Source of the DNA: Azospira restricta
GTDB taxonomy: Bacteria > Pseudomonadota > Gammaproteobacteria > Burkholderiales > Rhodocyclaceae
Assembly: GCF_016858125.1 (NCBI RefSeq)
Contig: NZ_CP064781.1
Coordinates: 3,047,501-3,111,500, forward strand
Direction of reading: 5' to 3'
Length of the DNA: 64,000 nt
Within the stretch, counting starts at the first letter, position 1, and each line of letters begins with the position of its first letter. Both the position numbers and the translations under genes were made by a program. Below are positions 8,851 to 17,388 of this stretch, piece by piece. The notes under the pieces are model-generated. The model saw nothing but the letters and a program-made list of their open reading frames with translations. It made no database searches and was not told the DNA's origin.

Positions 8851-9360
8851 ATGACCACCATCATCAAGAACCGCCAGGCCGTCGCCGACGACTACACGCT
8901 GCTGACGCTGGCCGAAGGCGACGCCGCCGACACCGTCGCGCTGCCCGCCGGCCCGCTGCTGGTGCCGCTCGCCGTGTGGCAGGCGCGCCAGGCCGAACTG
9001 CAATCCCGCGGCACCCTGGTCGGCGTCTGGCTGGCCGCCGGCGAAGGCCCGGAGGCGATCGCCGGCGATCTCGCCGCGCTGCCGGTCGTCGGCGTGCATT
9101 TCCCGAAATTCGTCGACGGCCGCGGCTACTCGACCGCCCGCCTGCTGCGCGAACGCTACGCCTACCAGGGCGAAATCCGCGCCCTCGGCGACGTGCTGCA
9201 CGACCAGCTGTTCCTGATGGCGCGCTGCGGCTTCGACGCCTTCGCGCTGAAGGAAGGCAAGGACGTCGCCAAGGCCGTCGCCGCCTTCGAGACCTTCAAG
9301 AACCCCTACCAGGCCGCGGTCGACCAGCCGCAGCCGCTGTTCCGCCGCCGCGCGGCCTGA
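8851..9360 (+). CDS. DUF934 protein of the sulfite-reductase operon
   Basis: 169 residues matching the DUF934 family, which is almost always encoded next to cysI in proteobacteria. The recognisable core is FPKFVDGRGYSTARLLRERY (about 87-106) followed by GDVLHDQLFLMARCGFDAF. No signal peptide or membrane helix is seen. The biochemical role is not established; an accessory role in sulfite reductase assembly or electron supply is inferred from gene neighbourhood only. It lies 11 bp after cysI and 6 bp before cysH, clearly one transcript. Confidence 0.88.
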   Translation: MTTIIKNRQAVADDYTLLTLAEGDAADTVALPAGPLLVPLAVWQARQAELQSRGTLVGVWLAAGEGPEAIAGDLAALPVVGVHFPKFVDGRGYSTARLLRERYAYQGEIRALGDVLHDQLFLMARCGFDAFALKEGKDVAKAVAAFETFKNPYQAAVDQPQPLFRRRAA

Positions 9361-9366
9361 GAAACC

Positions 9367-10086
9367 ATGGCCATCAACCTCAACCTGACCGACGCGCTGA
9401 TCGCCTCGACCGCCGACAAGGCGGAGAAGGCGAAAGCCCTGCTCGCCGAGATCGCCCGCGACTTCAGCCCGGCGACGTTTGCCAACAGCCTCGGCGCCGA
9501 GGACATGGTGCTGACCGACCTGATCGTCAAGGAGAAGCTCGCCATCGAGATCTTCTCGCTCGACACCGGCCGCCTGCCGCTGGAAACCTACGACCTGATG
9601 GCCAAGGTGCAGGAACACTACGGGCTGAAGCTGAAGATCTTCACGCCGCGCGCCGAGCTGCTCGAACCCTTCGTCCGCGAGAAGGGCATCAACGCCTTCT
9701 ACGAGTCGGTCGACAACCGCAAGGGCTGCTGCCACATCCGCAAGGTCGAGCCGCTCTCGCGCGCGCTCGCTGGCAAAAAGGCGTGGATCACCGGCATGCG
9801 CGCGCAGCAGTCGGCGACGCGCGACGGCCTGCCCGTGCGCGCCTTCGACGCAGGCAACGGGCTGGAGAAGTTCAACCCGCTCGCCGACTGGAGCGAGAAG
9901 GAGGTCTGGGCCTACATCAAGCAGCACGGCGTCCCCTACAACGCGCTGCACGACCAGTTCTACCCGTCGATCGGCTGCGCCCCGTGCACGCGCGCGGTGA
10001 CCCCCGGCGAGGACATCCGCTCCGGCCGCTGGTGGTGGGAGAACCCGGAGACCAAGGAGTGCGGGCTGCACCTGAAGAAGGCCTGA
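9367..10086 (+). CDS. cysH: Adenylyl-sulfate (APS) reductase, thioredoxin-dependent
   Basis: 239 residues of the CysH/PAPS-reductase fold, reducing activated sulfate to sulfite. It carries the Cys pairs that bind a [4Fe-4S] cluster in APS-specific enzymes: KGCCHIRK (Cys121, Cys122) and IGCAPC (Cys204, Cys207). The catalytic Cys is in the C-terminal KECGLHLKK (Cys232). The cluster cysteines are absent from enteric PAPS reductases, so APS rather than PAPS is the expected substrate. This agrees with the lack of an APS kinase (cysC) domain in the neighbouring cysN. It is the last gene of the cysI-DUF934-cysH unit and is followed by a strong terminator. Confidence 0.93.
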   Translation: MAINLNLTDALIASTADKAEKAKALLAEIARDFSPATFANSLGAEDMVLTDLIVKEKLAIEIFSLDTGRLPLETYDLMAKVQEHYGLKLKIFTPRAELLEPFVREKGINAFYESVDNRKGCCHIRKVEPLSRALAGKKAWITGMRAQQSATRDGLPVRAFDAGNGLEKFNPLADWSEKEVWAYIKQHGVPYNALHDQFYPSIGCAPCTRAVTPGEDIRSGRWWWENPETKECGLHLKKA

Positions 10087-10109
10087 GCCTCTCCGCAGGC
10101 GCGCACGAA

Positions 10110-10146
10110 AACGCAACGGCGGCGATGCGCCCCGTTGCGTTTTTTC
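10110..10146 (+). terminator. Rho-independent terminator after cysH
   Basis: Stem ACGCAACGG / CCGTTGCGT with a GC-rich loop, followed by a run of six Ts (10140-10145). It closes the cysI-DUF934-cysH operon 23 bp after the cysH stop. Confidence 0.85.
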
Positions 10147-10261
10147 TTGCCGCGTCCGCCGCGCCGTGGACTGCCGCCGTCGAACTTCCGCCGCGATGCC
10201 GCCTCCAACCTCTGGCCGGCGGCTGCCGCAGGGACTATCCTGAGCCAAGGAGGTATCGACC

Positions 10262-10498
10262 ATGGAACGACCCGTGCATGACCTGAGCCACCTCTTCGCC
10301 CAGCTCGGCGAAGCCAGCGACGAGGCGGCGATCGCCCGCTTCATCGAATCCCATCCGCTGCCCGGCGACATGCATCTGCACGAAGCCCCGTTCTGGAAGC
10401 CGGCGCAGTCGCGCTTCCTGCGCGAGGCGATCCTCGACGACGCCGACTGGGCCGAGGTCGCCGACGAGTTGAACCGCGAGCTGCACCTGCGCCACTAG
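10262..10498 (+). CDS. DUF2789 family small protein
   Basis: 78 residues, acidic and soluble, matching DUF2789 ([12 protein letters not shown]-type opening, then FIESH and [24 protein letters not shown]). AGGAGGT (10248-10254) supports the ATG at 10262. Function unknown. It sits 11 bp before fumC and is probably co-transcribed with it; no functional link is known. The 175-bp gap before it contains the cysH terminator and no other recognisable signal. Confidence 0.8.
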   Translation: MERPVHDLSHLFAQLGEASDEAAIARFIESHPLPGDMHLHEAPFWKPAQSRFLREAILDDADWAEVADELNRELHLRH

Positions 10499-10509
10499 CG
10501 GAGACGGCG

Positions 10510-11895
10510 ATGGCCCGGCTGGAACACGACTCCTTCGGCGACATCGAGGTCGCCGACGAGCGGCTGTGGGGTGCGCAGACGCAGCGCTCGCTGCACCATT
10601 TCGCGATCTCCGACGAGCGCATGCCGGCCGAGCTGATCCATGCGCTGGCACTGGTGAAGGCCGCCGCCGCCGCGGTCAACCGCGACCTCGGCCTGCTGCC
10701 GGCGGCGAAGGCGGCGGCCATTGTTGCCGCCGCCAACGAGGTCGCCGACGGCCGCCATGCCGACGAGTTCCCGCTGTCGGTGTGGCAGACCGGCTCCGGC
10801 ACGCAGACCAACATGAACATCAACGAGGTGCTCGCCAACCGCGCCTCGGAACTGCTCGGCGGGCCGCGCGGCAAGGGCCGCCTGGTGCACCCGAACGACG
10901 AGGTGAACCGCGGCCAGTCGTCGAACGACATCTTCCCGACCGCGATGCACGTCGCCGCCGCGAGCGCCGTCACCGAGCGCCTGATGCCGGCGCTGGCACG
11001 GCTGACCGCGGCGCTCGACGACAAGGCCAACGCCTTCGCCGGCATCGTCAAGATCGGCCGCACGCACCTGCAGGACGCGACGCCGCTGACGCTGGGCCAG
11101 GAGTTCTCCGGCTACGTCGCGCAGCTGCGGCACGCGGCGGCGGCGATCGCCGCCGCGCTGCCGGCGCTGTACCAGCTGGCGGTCGGCGGCACCGCGGTCG
11201 GCACCGGTCTCAACGCGCATCCGGAGTTCGGCGCCCGTGTCGCCGCCGCGCTCGCGGCGCGCACCGGCCTGCCCTTCGCCGCCGCCGGCAACCGCTTCGC
11301 CGCGCTCGCCGGGCACGACGCGCTGGTCGCCGCGCACGGCGCACTGAAGACGCTGGCGACGGCGCTGTTCAAGATCGCCAACGACGTGCGCTGGCTGGCC
11401 TCCGGCCCGCGCTCCGGGCTCGGCGAGCTGAGGCTGCCGGAGAACGAGCCGGGCAGCTCGATCATGCCGGGCAAGGTCAACCCGACGCAGTGCGAAGCGC
11501 TGACCATGCTCTGCTGCCAGGTGCTCGGCAACGACGTCGCGATCGGCGTCGCCGGCGCTTCCGGCAACTTCGAGTTGAACGTCTTCAAGCCGGTGATCGC
11601 GCACAACTTCCTGCAGAGCGTCCGCCTGCTCGCCGACGGCATGGCCAGCTTCGAGCGGCACTGCGTGCGCGGCATCGAGGCGCAGCGCGAACGCATCGCC
11701 GAGCTGGTCGAACGTTCGCTGATGCTGGTCACCGCGCTGACGCCGCACATCGGCTACGACAAGGCCGCCGAGATCGCCCACCGGGCGGACCGGGAGGGGA
11801 CCACGCTGAAGGAGGCGGCGCTGGCGCTGGGCTACGTGAGCGCCGCGCAGTACGACGAATGGGTGGTGCCGGCGGCGATGACCGGGCCGCACTGA
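10510..11895 (+). CDS. fumC: Class II fumarate hydratase
   Basis: 461 residues, the usual length, catalysing reversible hydration of fumarate to malate in the TCA cycle without an iron-sulfur cluster. The superfamily signature [15 protein letters not shown] is present (catalytic Ser at 316-317), as are [10 protein letters not shown] and [11 protein letters not shown], which build the active site with the tetramer partners. It lies between the two halves of the cys region (cysIH and cysDN) yet is a carbon-metabolism gene; dicarboxylate uptake genes lie 25 kb away. The resemblance to fumarase is much closer than to aspartase or argininosuccinate lyase. Confidence 0.93.
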   Translation: MARLEHDSFGDIEVADERLWGAQTQRSLHHFAISDERMPAELIHALALVKAAAAAVNRDLGLLPAAKAAAIVAAANEVADGRHADEFPLSVWQTGSGTQTNMNINEVLANRASELLGGPRGKGRLVHPNDEVNRGQSSNDIFPTAMHVAAASAVTERLMPALARLTAALDDKANAFAGIVKIGRTHLQDATPLTLGQEFSGYVAQLRHAAAAIAAALPALYQLAVGGTAVGTGLNAHPEFGARVAAALAARTGLPFAAAGNRFAALAGHDALVAAHGALKTLATALFKIANDVRWLASGPRSGLGELRLPENEPGSSIMPGKVNPTQCEALTMLCCQVLGNDVAIGVAGASGNFELNVFKPVIAHNFLQSVRLLADGMASFERHCVRGIEAQRERIAELVERSLMLVTALTPHIGYDKAAEIAHRADREGTTLKEAALALGYVSAAQYDEWVVPAAMTGPH

Positions 11896-11939
11896 GCGGC
11901 GGCATTATTCCGGTCGGACATAACGGGATTCGCAATTGT

Positions 11940-11972
11940 TCTAAAAAGGGCATTTAGCCCTTGCTACAATGC
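11940..11972 (+). promoter_or_regulatory. Probable cysDN promoter -10 with adjacent dyad
   Basis: TACAAT (11965-11970) lies 37 bp before cysD. Immediately upstream is a hairpin-forming dyad AAGGGC-ATTTA-GCCCTT (11946-11962), which occupies the spacer. The -35 is poor, as is usual for CysB-activated promoters. The dyad could be an operator or a fumC transcript end; it lacks a T-run, so an operator is slightly preferred. Confidence 0.4.
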
Positions 11973-12006
11973 CGCCATTCGCATTTCGTCTCCGGATTCC
12001 CGCGCA

Positions 12007-12951
12007 ATGACCCAAACCCGCACCCTGTCGAAAACAACGCTCAGCCACCTCGACTGGCTGGAAGCCGAAGCCATCCACATCATGCGCGAGGTCGCCGGCC
12101 AGTGCGCGAACCCGGTGCTGCTGTTCTCCGGCGGCAAGGATTCGATCTGCATGCTGCGCATCGCCGAGAAGGCCTTCCGCCCCGGCAAGTTCCCGTTCCC
12201 GCTGATGCACATCGACACCGGCCACAATTACCAGGAAGTCGTGCAGTTCCGCGACAAGCGCGCCGCCGAGCTGGGCGAGCGGCTGATCGTGCGCTCGGTC
12301 GAGGATTCGATGAAGCGCGGCACCGTCGTGCTGAAGCATCCGGGCGAATCGCGCAACAAGCACCAGTCGGTGACGCTGCTCGAAGCGATCGAGGAATTCG
12401 GCTTCGACGCCTGCATCGGCGGCGCCCGCCGCGACGAGGAGAAGGCGCGCGCCAAGGAGCGGATCATGAGCTTCCGCGACGAGTTCGGCCAATGGGACCC
12501 GAAGAACCAGCGCCCGGAACTGTGGAACCTGTACAACGCCCGCTCGCACAAGGGCGAGAACATCCGCGCCTTCCCCATCTCGAACTGGACCGAGATGGAC
12601 GTCTGGCAGTACATCGAGCGCGAGCAGCTGGAGCTGCCGTCGATCTACTTCGCGCACAAGCGCCCGGTCGTGCTGCGCCAGGGCGCGATCGTCCCGGTCA
12701 ACGTGCCGCTGATGAGCGGCGAGCTGACCAACCTGCCGAAGGCCGGCGAGGAGATCGTCGAGCTGCAAGTGCGCTTCCGCACCGTCGGCGACATCTCGTG
12801 CACGGCGCCGGTCGAGTCGGACGCCGACACCGTCGCCAAGATCGTGCTCGAAACCGCCACCACCACCATCACCGAACGCGGCGCCACGCGGCTGGACGAC
12901 CAGACCTCCGAGGCCTCGATGGAACAACGCAAGAAAGAGGGTTACTTCTGA
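12007..12951 (+). CDS. cysD: Sulfate adenylyltransferase subunit 2
   Basis: 314 residues; the catalytic ATP-pyrophosphatase-type subunit that joins sulfate and ATP to APS. The PP-loop SGGKDS is at residues 41-46, and the family blocks RDEEKARAKER and SHKGENIRAFPISNWTE are present. It is coupled to cysN by a one-base TGATG overlap. The product feeds CysH directly, consistent with an APS-type reductase. Length and motifs are canonical. Confidence 0.95.
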   Translation: MTQTRTLSKTTLSHLDWLEAEAIHIMREVAGQCANPVLLFSGGKDSICMLRIAEKAFRPGKFPFPLMHIDTGHNYQEVVQFRDKRAAELGERLIVRSVEDSMKRGTVVLKHPGESRNKHQSVTLLEAIEEFGFDACIGGARRDEEKARAKERIMSFRDEFGQWDPKNQRPELWNLYNARSHKGENIRAFPISNWTEMDVWQYIEREQLELPSIYFAHKRPVVLRQGAIVPVNVPLMSGELTNLPKAGEEIVELQVRFRTVGDISCTAPVESDADTVAKIVLETATTTITERGATRLDDQTSEASMEQRKKEGYF

Positions 12952-14228
12952 TGTCCGCCATGGAAAATCTGCCCGTCGACAACGGCCTGCTCCGTTTCCT
13001 CACCTGCGGCAGCGTCGATGACGGCAAGAGCACGCTGATCGGGCGGCTCCTGTTCGACACCAAGACCATCCTTGCCGACACGCTGTCGGCGATCGAGCGC
13101 ACTTCGCAGAAGCGCGGCATGGAAGCCGTCGACCTGTCGCTCTTGACCGACGGCCTGCAGGCCGAGCGCGAACAGGGCATCACCATCGACGTCGCCTACC
13201 GCTACTTCTCGACCGGCACGCGCAAGTACATCATCGCCGACGCACCGGGCCACGAGCAGTACACGCGCAACATGGTCACCGCCGCGTCGACCGCCAACCT
13301 GGCGATCATCCTGATCGACGCCAGGAAGGGCGTGCTGACGCAGACCCGCCGCCATTCCTACCTGGCGCACCTGGTCAACATCCCGCACCTGATCGTCGCC
13401 GTGAACAAGATGGACCTGGTCGATTACGACCAGACCACCTTCGAGAAGATTCGTGCCGACTACCTGGCCTTCGCCGAGAAGCTCGGCATCGAAGACATCC
13501 GCTTCATCCCGATGTCGGCGCTGAACGGCGACATGGTCGTCGACCGCGGCGACCGCCTCGGCTGGTACCAGGGCCCGACGCTCTTGGACGTGCTCGAGAC
13601 CGCGCCGGCCGCGCACAGCGAGAAGGCCGAGAAATTCCGCTTCCCGGTGCAGTACGTCTGCCGCCCGCAGGACTCGGCCAACCCCGAGCTGCACGACTAC
13701 CGCGGCTTCATGGGCCGCGTCGAGTCGGGCGAGATCGCCGCCGGCGACGAGGTCACCGTGCTGCCGTCGGGCCTCGCCACCCGCGTCAAGGCCATCGAGC
13801 TCTACGGCCAGCCGCTGACGCACGCGGTCTCCGAGCAGTCGGTGACGATCCTGCTGGCCGACGAGATCGACATCTCGCGCGGCGACATGATCGTCAAGAC
13901 CAGCGAAGCGCCGGAACCGAAGAAGCAGATCGAGGCGATGGTCTGCTGGCTTTCGGAGACACCGATGGACCGTGCGCGGAAGTACCTGATCCGCCACACC
14001 ACGCGCGACTCGAAGGCGATGGTCGCCGGCATCGAGTACCGCGTCGACATCAACACGATGGAATGGGTGCCGGCCGACAAGCTGGCGATGAACGACATCG
14101 CCAAGGTCGCCTTCAAGCTGGCGCAGCCGATCTTCTGCGACCCCTACGCTGAGAACCGTGCCAGCGGCGCCTTCATCGTCATCGACGAATCGACCAACAA
14201 CACCGTCGGCGCCGGCATGATCGTCTGA
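12951..14228 (+). CDS. cysN: Sulfate adenylyltransferase subunit 1 (GTPase)
   Basis: 425 residues, an EF-Tu-like GTPase that drives APS formation by CysD. G1 is GSVDDGKST (20-28), G3 is DAPGHEQY and G4 is NKMD. Domains 2 and 3 follow. The protein ends at the usual place for stand-alone CysN; there is no fused CysC/APS-kinase domain, so PAPS is not made here. Start is the ATG that overlaps the cysD stop; a second in-frame Met three codons later is possible. Confidence 0.94.
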   Translation: MSAMENLPVDNGLLRFLTCGSVDDGKSTLIGRLLFDTKTILADTLSAIERTSQKRGMEAVDLSLLTDGLQAEREQGITIDVAYRYFSTGTRKYIIADAPGHEQYTRNMVTAASTANLAIILIDARKGVLTQTRRHSYLAHLVNIPHLIVAVNKMDLVDYDQTTFEKIRADYLAFAEKLGIEDIRFIPMSALNGDMVVDRGDRLGWYQGPTLLDVLETAPAAHSEKAEKFRFPVQYVCRPQDSANPELHDYRGFMGRVESGEIAAGDEVTVLPSGLATRVKAIELYGQPLTHAVSEQSVTILLADEIDISRGDMIVKTSEAPEPKKQIEAMVCWLSETPMDRARKYLIRHTTRDSKAMVAGIEYRVDINTMEWVPADKLAMNDIAKVAFKLAQPIFCDPYAENRASGAFIVIDESTNNTVGAGMIV

Positions 14229-14317
14229 GCGGCCGCGCCCCGCCCTTGCCTGCGGCATGCGCCGTCGTCCCCGCGGACGGCAGCGCATGCTGCGGTGCTT
14301 TCGGCGCCGCGATTTCC

Positions 14318-14336
14318 GGCTAGAATCGGATCATGA
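14318..14336 (+). promoter_or_regulatory. -10-like TAGAAT abutting a start codon (possible leaderless transcript)
   Basis: TAGAAT at 14321-14326 ends six bases before the ATG at 14333, and no ribosome-binding site is visible. Transcription would then begin at or next to the start codon. The -35 is weak. Confidence 0.3.
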
Positions 14337-14734
14337 TCCGCGCCACCTTCCAGCTCCTCCGCGACGTCGGCCACGACCTGGTCGAGACCGTGCGCTGGTT
14401 TTTTTCGCCGGATGCCTGGCGCATCCTGATCATCGTGCTCGCCAGCATCGGCATGCTGGTCGCCCTCGGCTACGTCGCGATCCACAACTACGACTACTCG
14501 CGCGAGGTGTTCGCGCGCTGCCCGACGAACAAGAACCTCATCTTCATCGCCGAGTTCTTCTCCTTCGCCTTCTTCGCGCTGTTCTCGTTGACCGCGGTCG
14601 GCGAGATGGTGAACTGGGTCGACGCCAAGCGCCGCGGCGAGGCACCGGGCCGGCTCACCGTCTTCTTCACCTACAGCGCGCTGGCGATCGCCTGCGGCAC
14701 GACGGCGCTGGCGCTGATCGTCCGCTGCGCCTGA
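14333..14734 (+). CDS. Hypothetical three-helix inner-membrane protein
   Basis: 133 residues with three hydrophobic segments: about 31-50 (ILIIVLASIGMLVALGYVAI), 70-90 (FIAEFFSFAFFALFSLTAV) and 110-130 (near the C-terminus). No family recognised. Conserved-looking polar residues (NYDYSREVFARCP) lie between helices 1 and 2. The start has no visible Shine-Dalgarno but has a -10-like box directly upstream. It is isolated between cysN and the ferredoxin reductase, both on the same strand, with gaps of about 100 bp, so it may be its own transcript. Codon use matches neighbours. Confidence 0.65.
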   Translation: MIRATFQLLRDVGHDLVETVRWFFSPDAWRILIIVLASIGMLVALGYVAIHNYDYSREVFARCPTNKNLIFIAEFFSFAFFALFSLTAVGEMVNWVDAKRRGEAPGRLTVFFTYSALAIACGTTALALIVRCA

Positions 14735-14825
14735 ATCCTCTGCGCCCGCCAGCTCCCCGGCGGGGAACTTTGCGCGGCGATTCCCGACTATTTTGCTAAG
14801 GTACGAAACGCTTGCGGAGGTCGCG

Positions 14826-15602
14826 ATGACGGCGGAATCAGACCGGTACACGCGGGAAACGATCACCGCGATCCACCGCTGGGCGCCCGACCTGTTCACG
14901 TTCCGCATCAGCCGGCCGGCAGGCTACGCCTTCGTCGCCGGGCAGTACGGGCGGCTCGGTTTCGCCGCCGGCGACGACATCGTCTGGCGCCCGTATTCGA
15001 TGGTCTGCGCCCGCGCCGCGGCCGAGCTCGAGTTCTACTCGATCATCGTTCCCGGCGGCGCCTTCAGCACGCGGCTCGCCGCCGCACGCGTCGGCAACGA
15101 GATTCTCGTCGACCGCCGCAGCTTCGGCTTTTTGACGCTGGACGCCTTCGCCGACGGCCGCGACCTGTGGCTGCTGGCGAGCGGCACCGGGCTCGGCCCC
15201 TTCGTCGCCATCCTGCGCGAGCCGGAATGCTGGCGACGCTTCGCGCGGCTGATCGTCGTGCACAGCGTGCGTACCGGCCGCGAGCTGGCCTACCGCGAGA
15301 CGATCGCCGAACTGGCGGCGTCGCCGCCCGCAAACGGCGCGCCGGCGGCGACGCTGCGCTACCTGCCGGTGGTGACGCGGGAAACGGTAGACGGCGCGCT
15401 CGGCGAACGGGTCACGACGCTGCTCGCCGACGGCCGGCTGGAGCAACACGCCGGCGCGACGATCGACGCCGCGAATTCGCGCATCATGGTCTGCGGCAAC
15501 CCGGACCTGGCCAAGGCCCTGCGTGCGCAGCTGACCGCGCGCGGACTCGCGGTCGGCCACCGCGGCGTGCCGGGGCAGCTCGCCTTCGAGAACTACTGGT
15601 AG
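14826..15602 (+). CDS. fpr: Ferredoxin--NADP(+) reductase (Fpr type)
   Basis: 258 residues, exactly the bacterial Fpr size. The start is the ATG preceded by CGGAGG; an upstream in-frame ATG at 14793 would add 11 residues and lacks a site. FAD binding is shown by RPYSM (about 57-61) and by the C-terminal aromatic end AFENYW. The nucleotide-binding loop is GTGLGPFVAIL (about 121-131), and CGNPDL comes late. It transfers electrons between NADPH and ferredoxin/flavodoxin. It could supply a ferredoxin-dependent sulfite reductase such as the CysI above, but it is separated from the cys genes by an unrelated ORF. Confidence 0.88.
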   Translation: MTAESDRYTRETITAIHRWAPDLFTFRISRPAGYAFVAGQYGRLGFAAGDDIVWRPYSMVCARAAAELEFYSIIVPGGAFSTRLAAARVGNEILVDRRSFGFLTLDAFADGRDLWLLASGTGLGPFVAILREPECWRRFARLIVVHSVRTGRELAYRETIAELAASPPANGAPAATLRYLPVVTRETVDGALGERVTTLLADGRLEQHAGATIDAANSRIMVCGNPDLAKALRAQLTARGLAVGHRGVPGQLAFENYW

Positions 15603-15707
15603 GCCGACGGCGACACGCCCCGATGCATGCCAATTGCCGCTTGCATCGGCGGGAGGGAGCCCCTAAGCTGCGCGCCTCGATCAATTCTCCACGCCCCGGA
15701 TCGCCCC

Positions 15708-16604
15708 ATGTGGTTCAAGAACCTTCATCTCTACCGTCTGCCCAAACCCTGGAACATCACCGCCGCCGAGCTCGAAGCGCAGCTCGACCGCCATGCGCTG
15801 CAAGCCTGCGGCGCCAGCGACGCGCAAAGCACCGGCTGGGTGCCGCCGCGCACCGGCGCACCGCTGCTGCACAGCGTTAACCGCCAGCACCTGCTGGCGC
15901 TCGGCATCGAGCAGAAGCTGCTGCCGACCTCGGTGGTCAAGCAGTTCGCCGACGACCGCGCGCGCGAGATCGCCGACGCCGAGGGGCGCAAGGTCGGGCG
16001 CAAGGAGATGCGCGAGATCCGCGAGGAAATGCGGCTGCAGCTGCTGCCGCGCGCCTTCGTCCGCCGCCGCACGACCTGGGGCTGGATCGATCCGGTCAAC
16101 GGCTGGCTGGCGGTCGATGCCGGCGCCGCCGGCAAGGCCGAGGAGTTCGTCGAGCAGCTGCGCAAGTCGCTCGACAAGCTGCCGGCGAAGCCGCTCCGCG
16201 TCGTCCGCTCGCCGTCGGCGGCGATGACCGGCTGGCTGGCCGACGGCGACGCGCCGGCGGGCTTCACGCTCGACCAGGACCTCGAGCTGCGCTCGCCGGA
16301 GCAGGCCCGCGTGCGCTACGTGAAGCACGCGCTCGAAGGCGCGGAGATCCGCCAGCACATCGCCGGCGGCAAGACCGCGACCAAGCTGGCGATGACCTGG
16401 AACGACCGCATCTCCTTCGTGCTGACCGAGGACCTGCAGCTCAAGCGGCTGGCGTTCCTCGACCTGCTCAAGGAAGAAAGCGAGCAGCAGTCGGACGATG
16501 CGGACGAGCGCTTCGACCTCGACTTCGCGCTGATGAGCGGCGAGGTCGCGCGCCTGCTCGACGACCTGGTCGAGGCGCTCGGCGGCGAGGTCGCCGCCGA
16601 CTGA
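15708..16604 (+). CDS. rdgC: Recombination-associated protein RdgC
   Basis: 298 residues, the usual length, beginning MWFKNLHLYRL. RdgC forms a ring-shaped dimer on duplex DNA and modulates RecA and replication restart. The middle block RREMREIREEMRLQLLPRAF-like (here GRKEMREIREEMRLQLLPRA) and the C-terminal DERFDLDFALMSGEV are family landmarks. It converges on rlmB with an 18-bp gap that has no obvious terminator. Confidence 0.92.
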   Translation: MWFKNLHLYRLPKPWNITAAELEAQLDRHALQACGASDAQSTGWVPPRTGAPLLHSVNRQHLLALGIEQKLLPTSVVKQFADDRAREIADAEGRKVGRKEMREIREEMRLQLLPRAFVRRRTTWGWIDPVNGWLAVDAGAAGKAEEFVEQLRKSLDKLPAKPLRVVRSPSAAMTGWLADGDAPAGFTLDQDLELRSPEQARVRYVKHALEGAEIRQHIAGGKTATKLAMTWNDRISFVLTEDLQLKRLAFLDLLKEESEQQSDDADERFDLDFALMSGEVARLLDDLVEALGGEVAAD

Positions 16605-16622
16605 AGACCCGCGCCGGCGCGC

Positions 16623-17354
16623 TCAGCCGCGCCGGCGGCGCGCCTCGTACAGGCAGACGCCGGAGGCGACCGAGACGTTGAGGCTGGAGGCGCTGCCCAG
16701 CATCGGGATGCGTACCAGGAGGTCGCAGGTCTCGCGCGTCAGCCGGCGCATGCCCTCGCCTTCCGCGCCCATCACCCAGGCCGTGGCCTGCGGCCAGTCG
16801 GCCGCATAGAGCTCGGTCGCCCCTTCGTCGTCGGTGCCGACGACGAAAATGTCGCGTTCCTTCAGCTCGCGCAGCGTGCGCGCAAGGTTGGTGACGGTGA
16901 TGTAAGGCACCGTCTCGGCGGCGCCGCTGGCGACCTTGATCGCCGTCTGCGTCAGGCCGCAGGCGCGGTCCTTCGGCGCGATCACCGCGTGCGCACCGAC
17001 CGCGTCGGCGACGCGCAGGCAGGCACCGAGGTTGTGCGGGTCCTGCACGCCGTCGAGCACCAGCAGGAAGGCCGGCTCCTCCAGCGTGTCGAGCACGTCG
17101 TCGAGCGTCACGTGGCGCTGCTGCGCCGAGACATGCGCCACCACGCCCTGATGCCGCGCGCCCGGCGCCATCGACTCCAGCCGCTTGCCGTCGACCGGCA
17201 GCAGCTTGATGCCGGCATGCTCGGCATGGCGGATCAGGTCGCGCGCGCGCGCATCCTTGCGCTCGGCGTCGAGGTAGATCTCGTGGATCGCCTCGGGGTC
17301 GTGGCGCAGCTTGGCGAGGATGGCGTGGAAGCCGAAGAGGGTGCGGCGGGACAT
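16623..17354 (-). CDS. rlmB: 23S rRNA (guanosine-2'-O-)-methyltransferase RlmB (SpoU family)
   Basis: 243 residues from [11 protein letters not shown]. An N-terminal L30e-like RNA-binding substrate domain (about 1-75) is joined to a SpoU trefoil-knot domain. Motif 1 is [16 protein letters not shown], motif 2 includes [13 protein letters not shown], and motif 3 is the C-terminal [15 protein letters not shown]. It methylates G2251 of the peptidyl-transferase loop. It follows rnr on the same strand by 34 bp, the same rnr-rlmB pairing as in enterics. Confidence 0.93.
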   Translation of the reverse strand: MSRRTLFGFHAILAKLRHDPEAIHEIYLDAERKDARARDLIRHAEHAGIKLLPVDGKRLESMAPGARHQGVVAHVSAQQRHVTLDDVLDTLEEPAFLLVLDGVQDPHNLGACLRVADAVGAHAVIAPKDRACGLTQTAIKVASGAAETVPYITVTNLARTLRELKERDIFVVGTDDEGATELYAADWPQATAWVMGAEGEGMRRLTRETCDLLVRIPMLGSASSLNVSVASGVCLYEARRRRG

Positions 17355-17388
17355 GGCGGTTCCTTGCTGAAAACGAGGCGCGAGTGTA

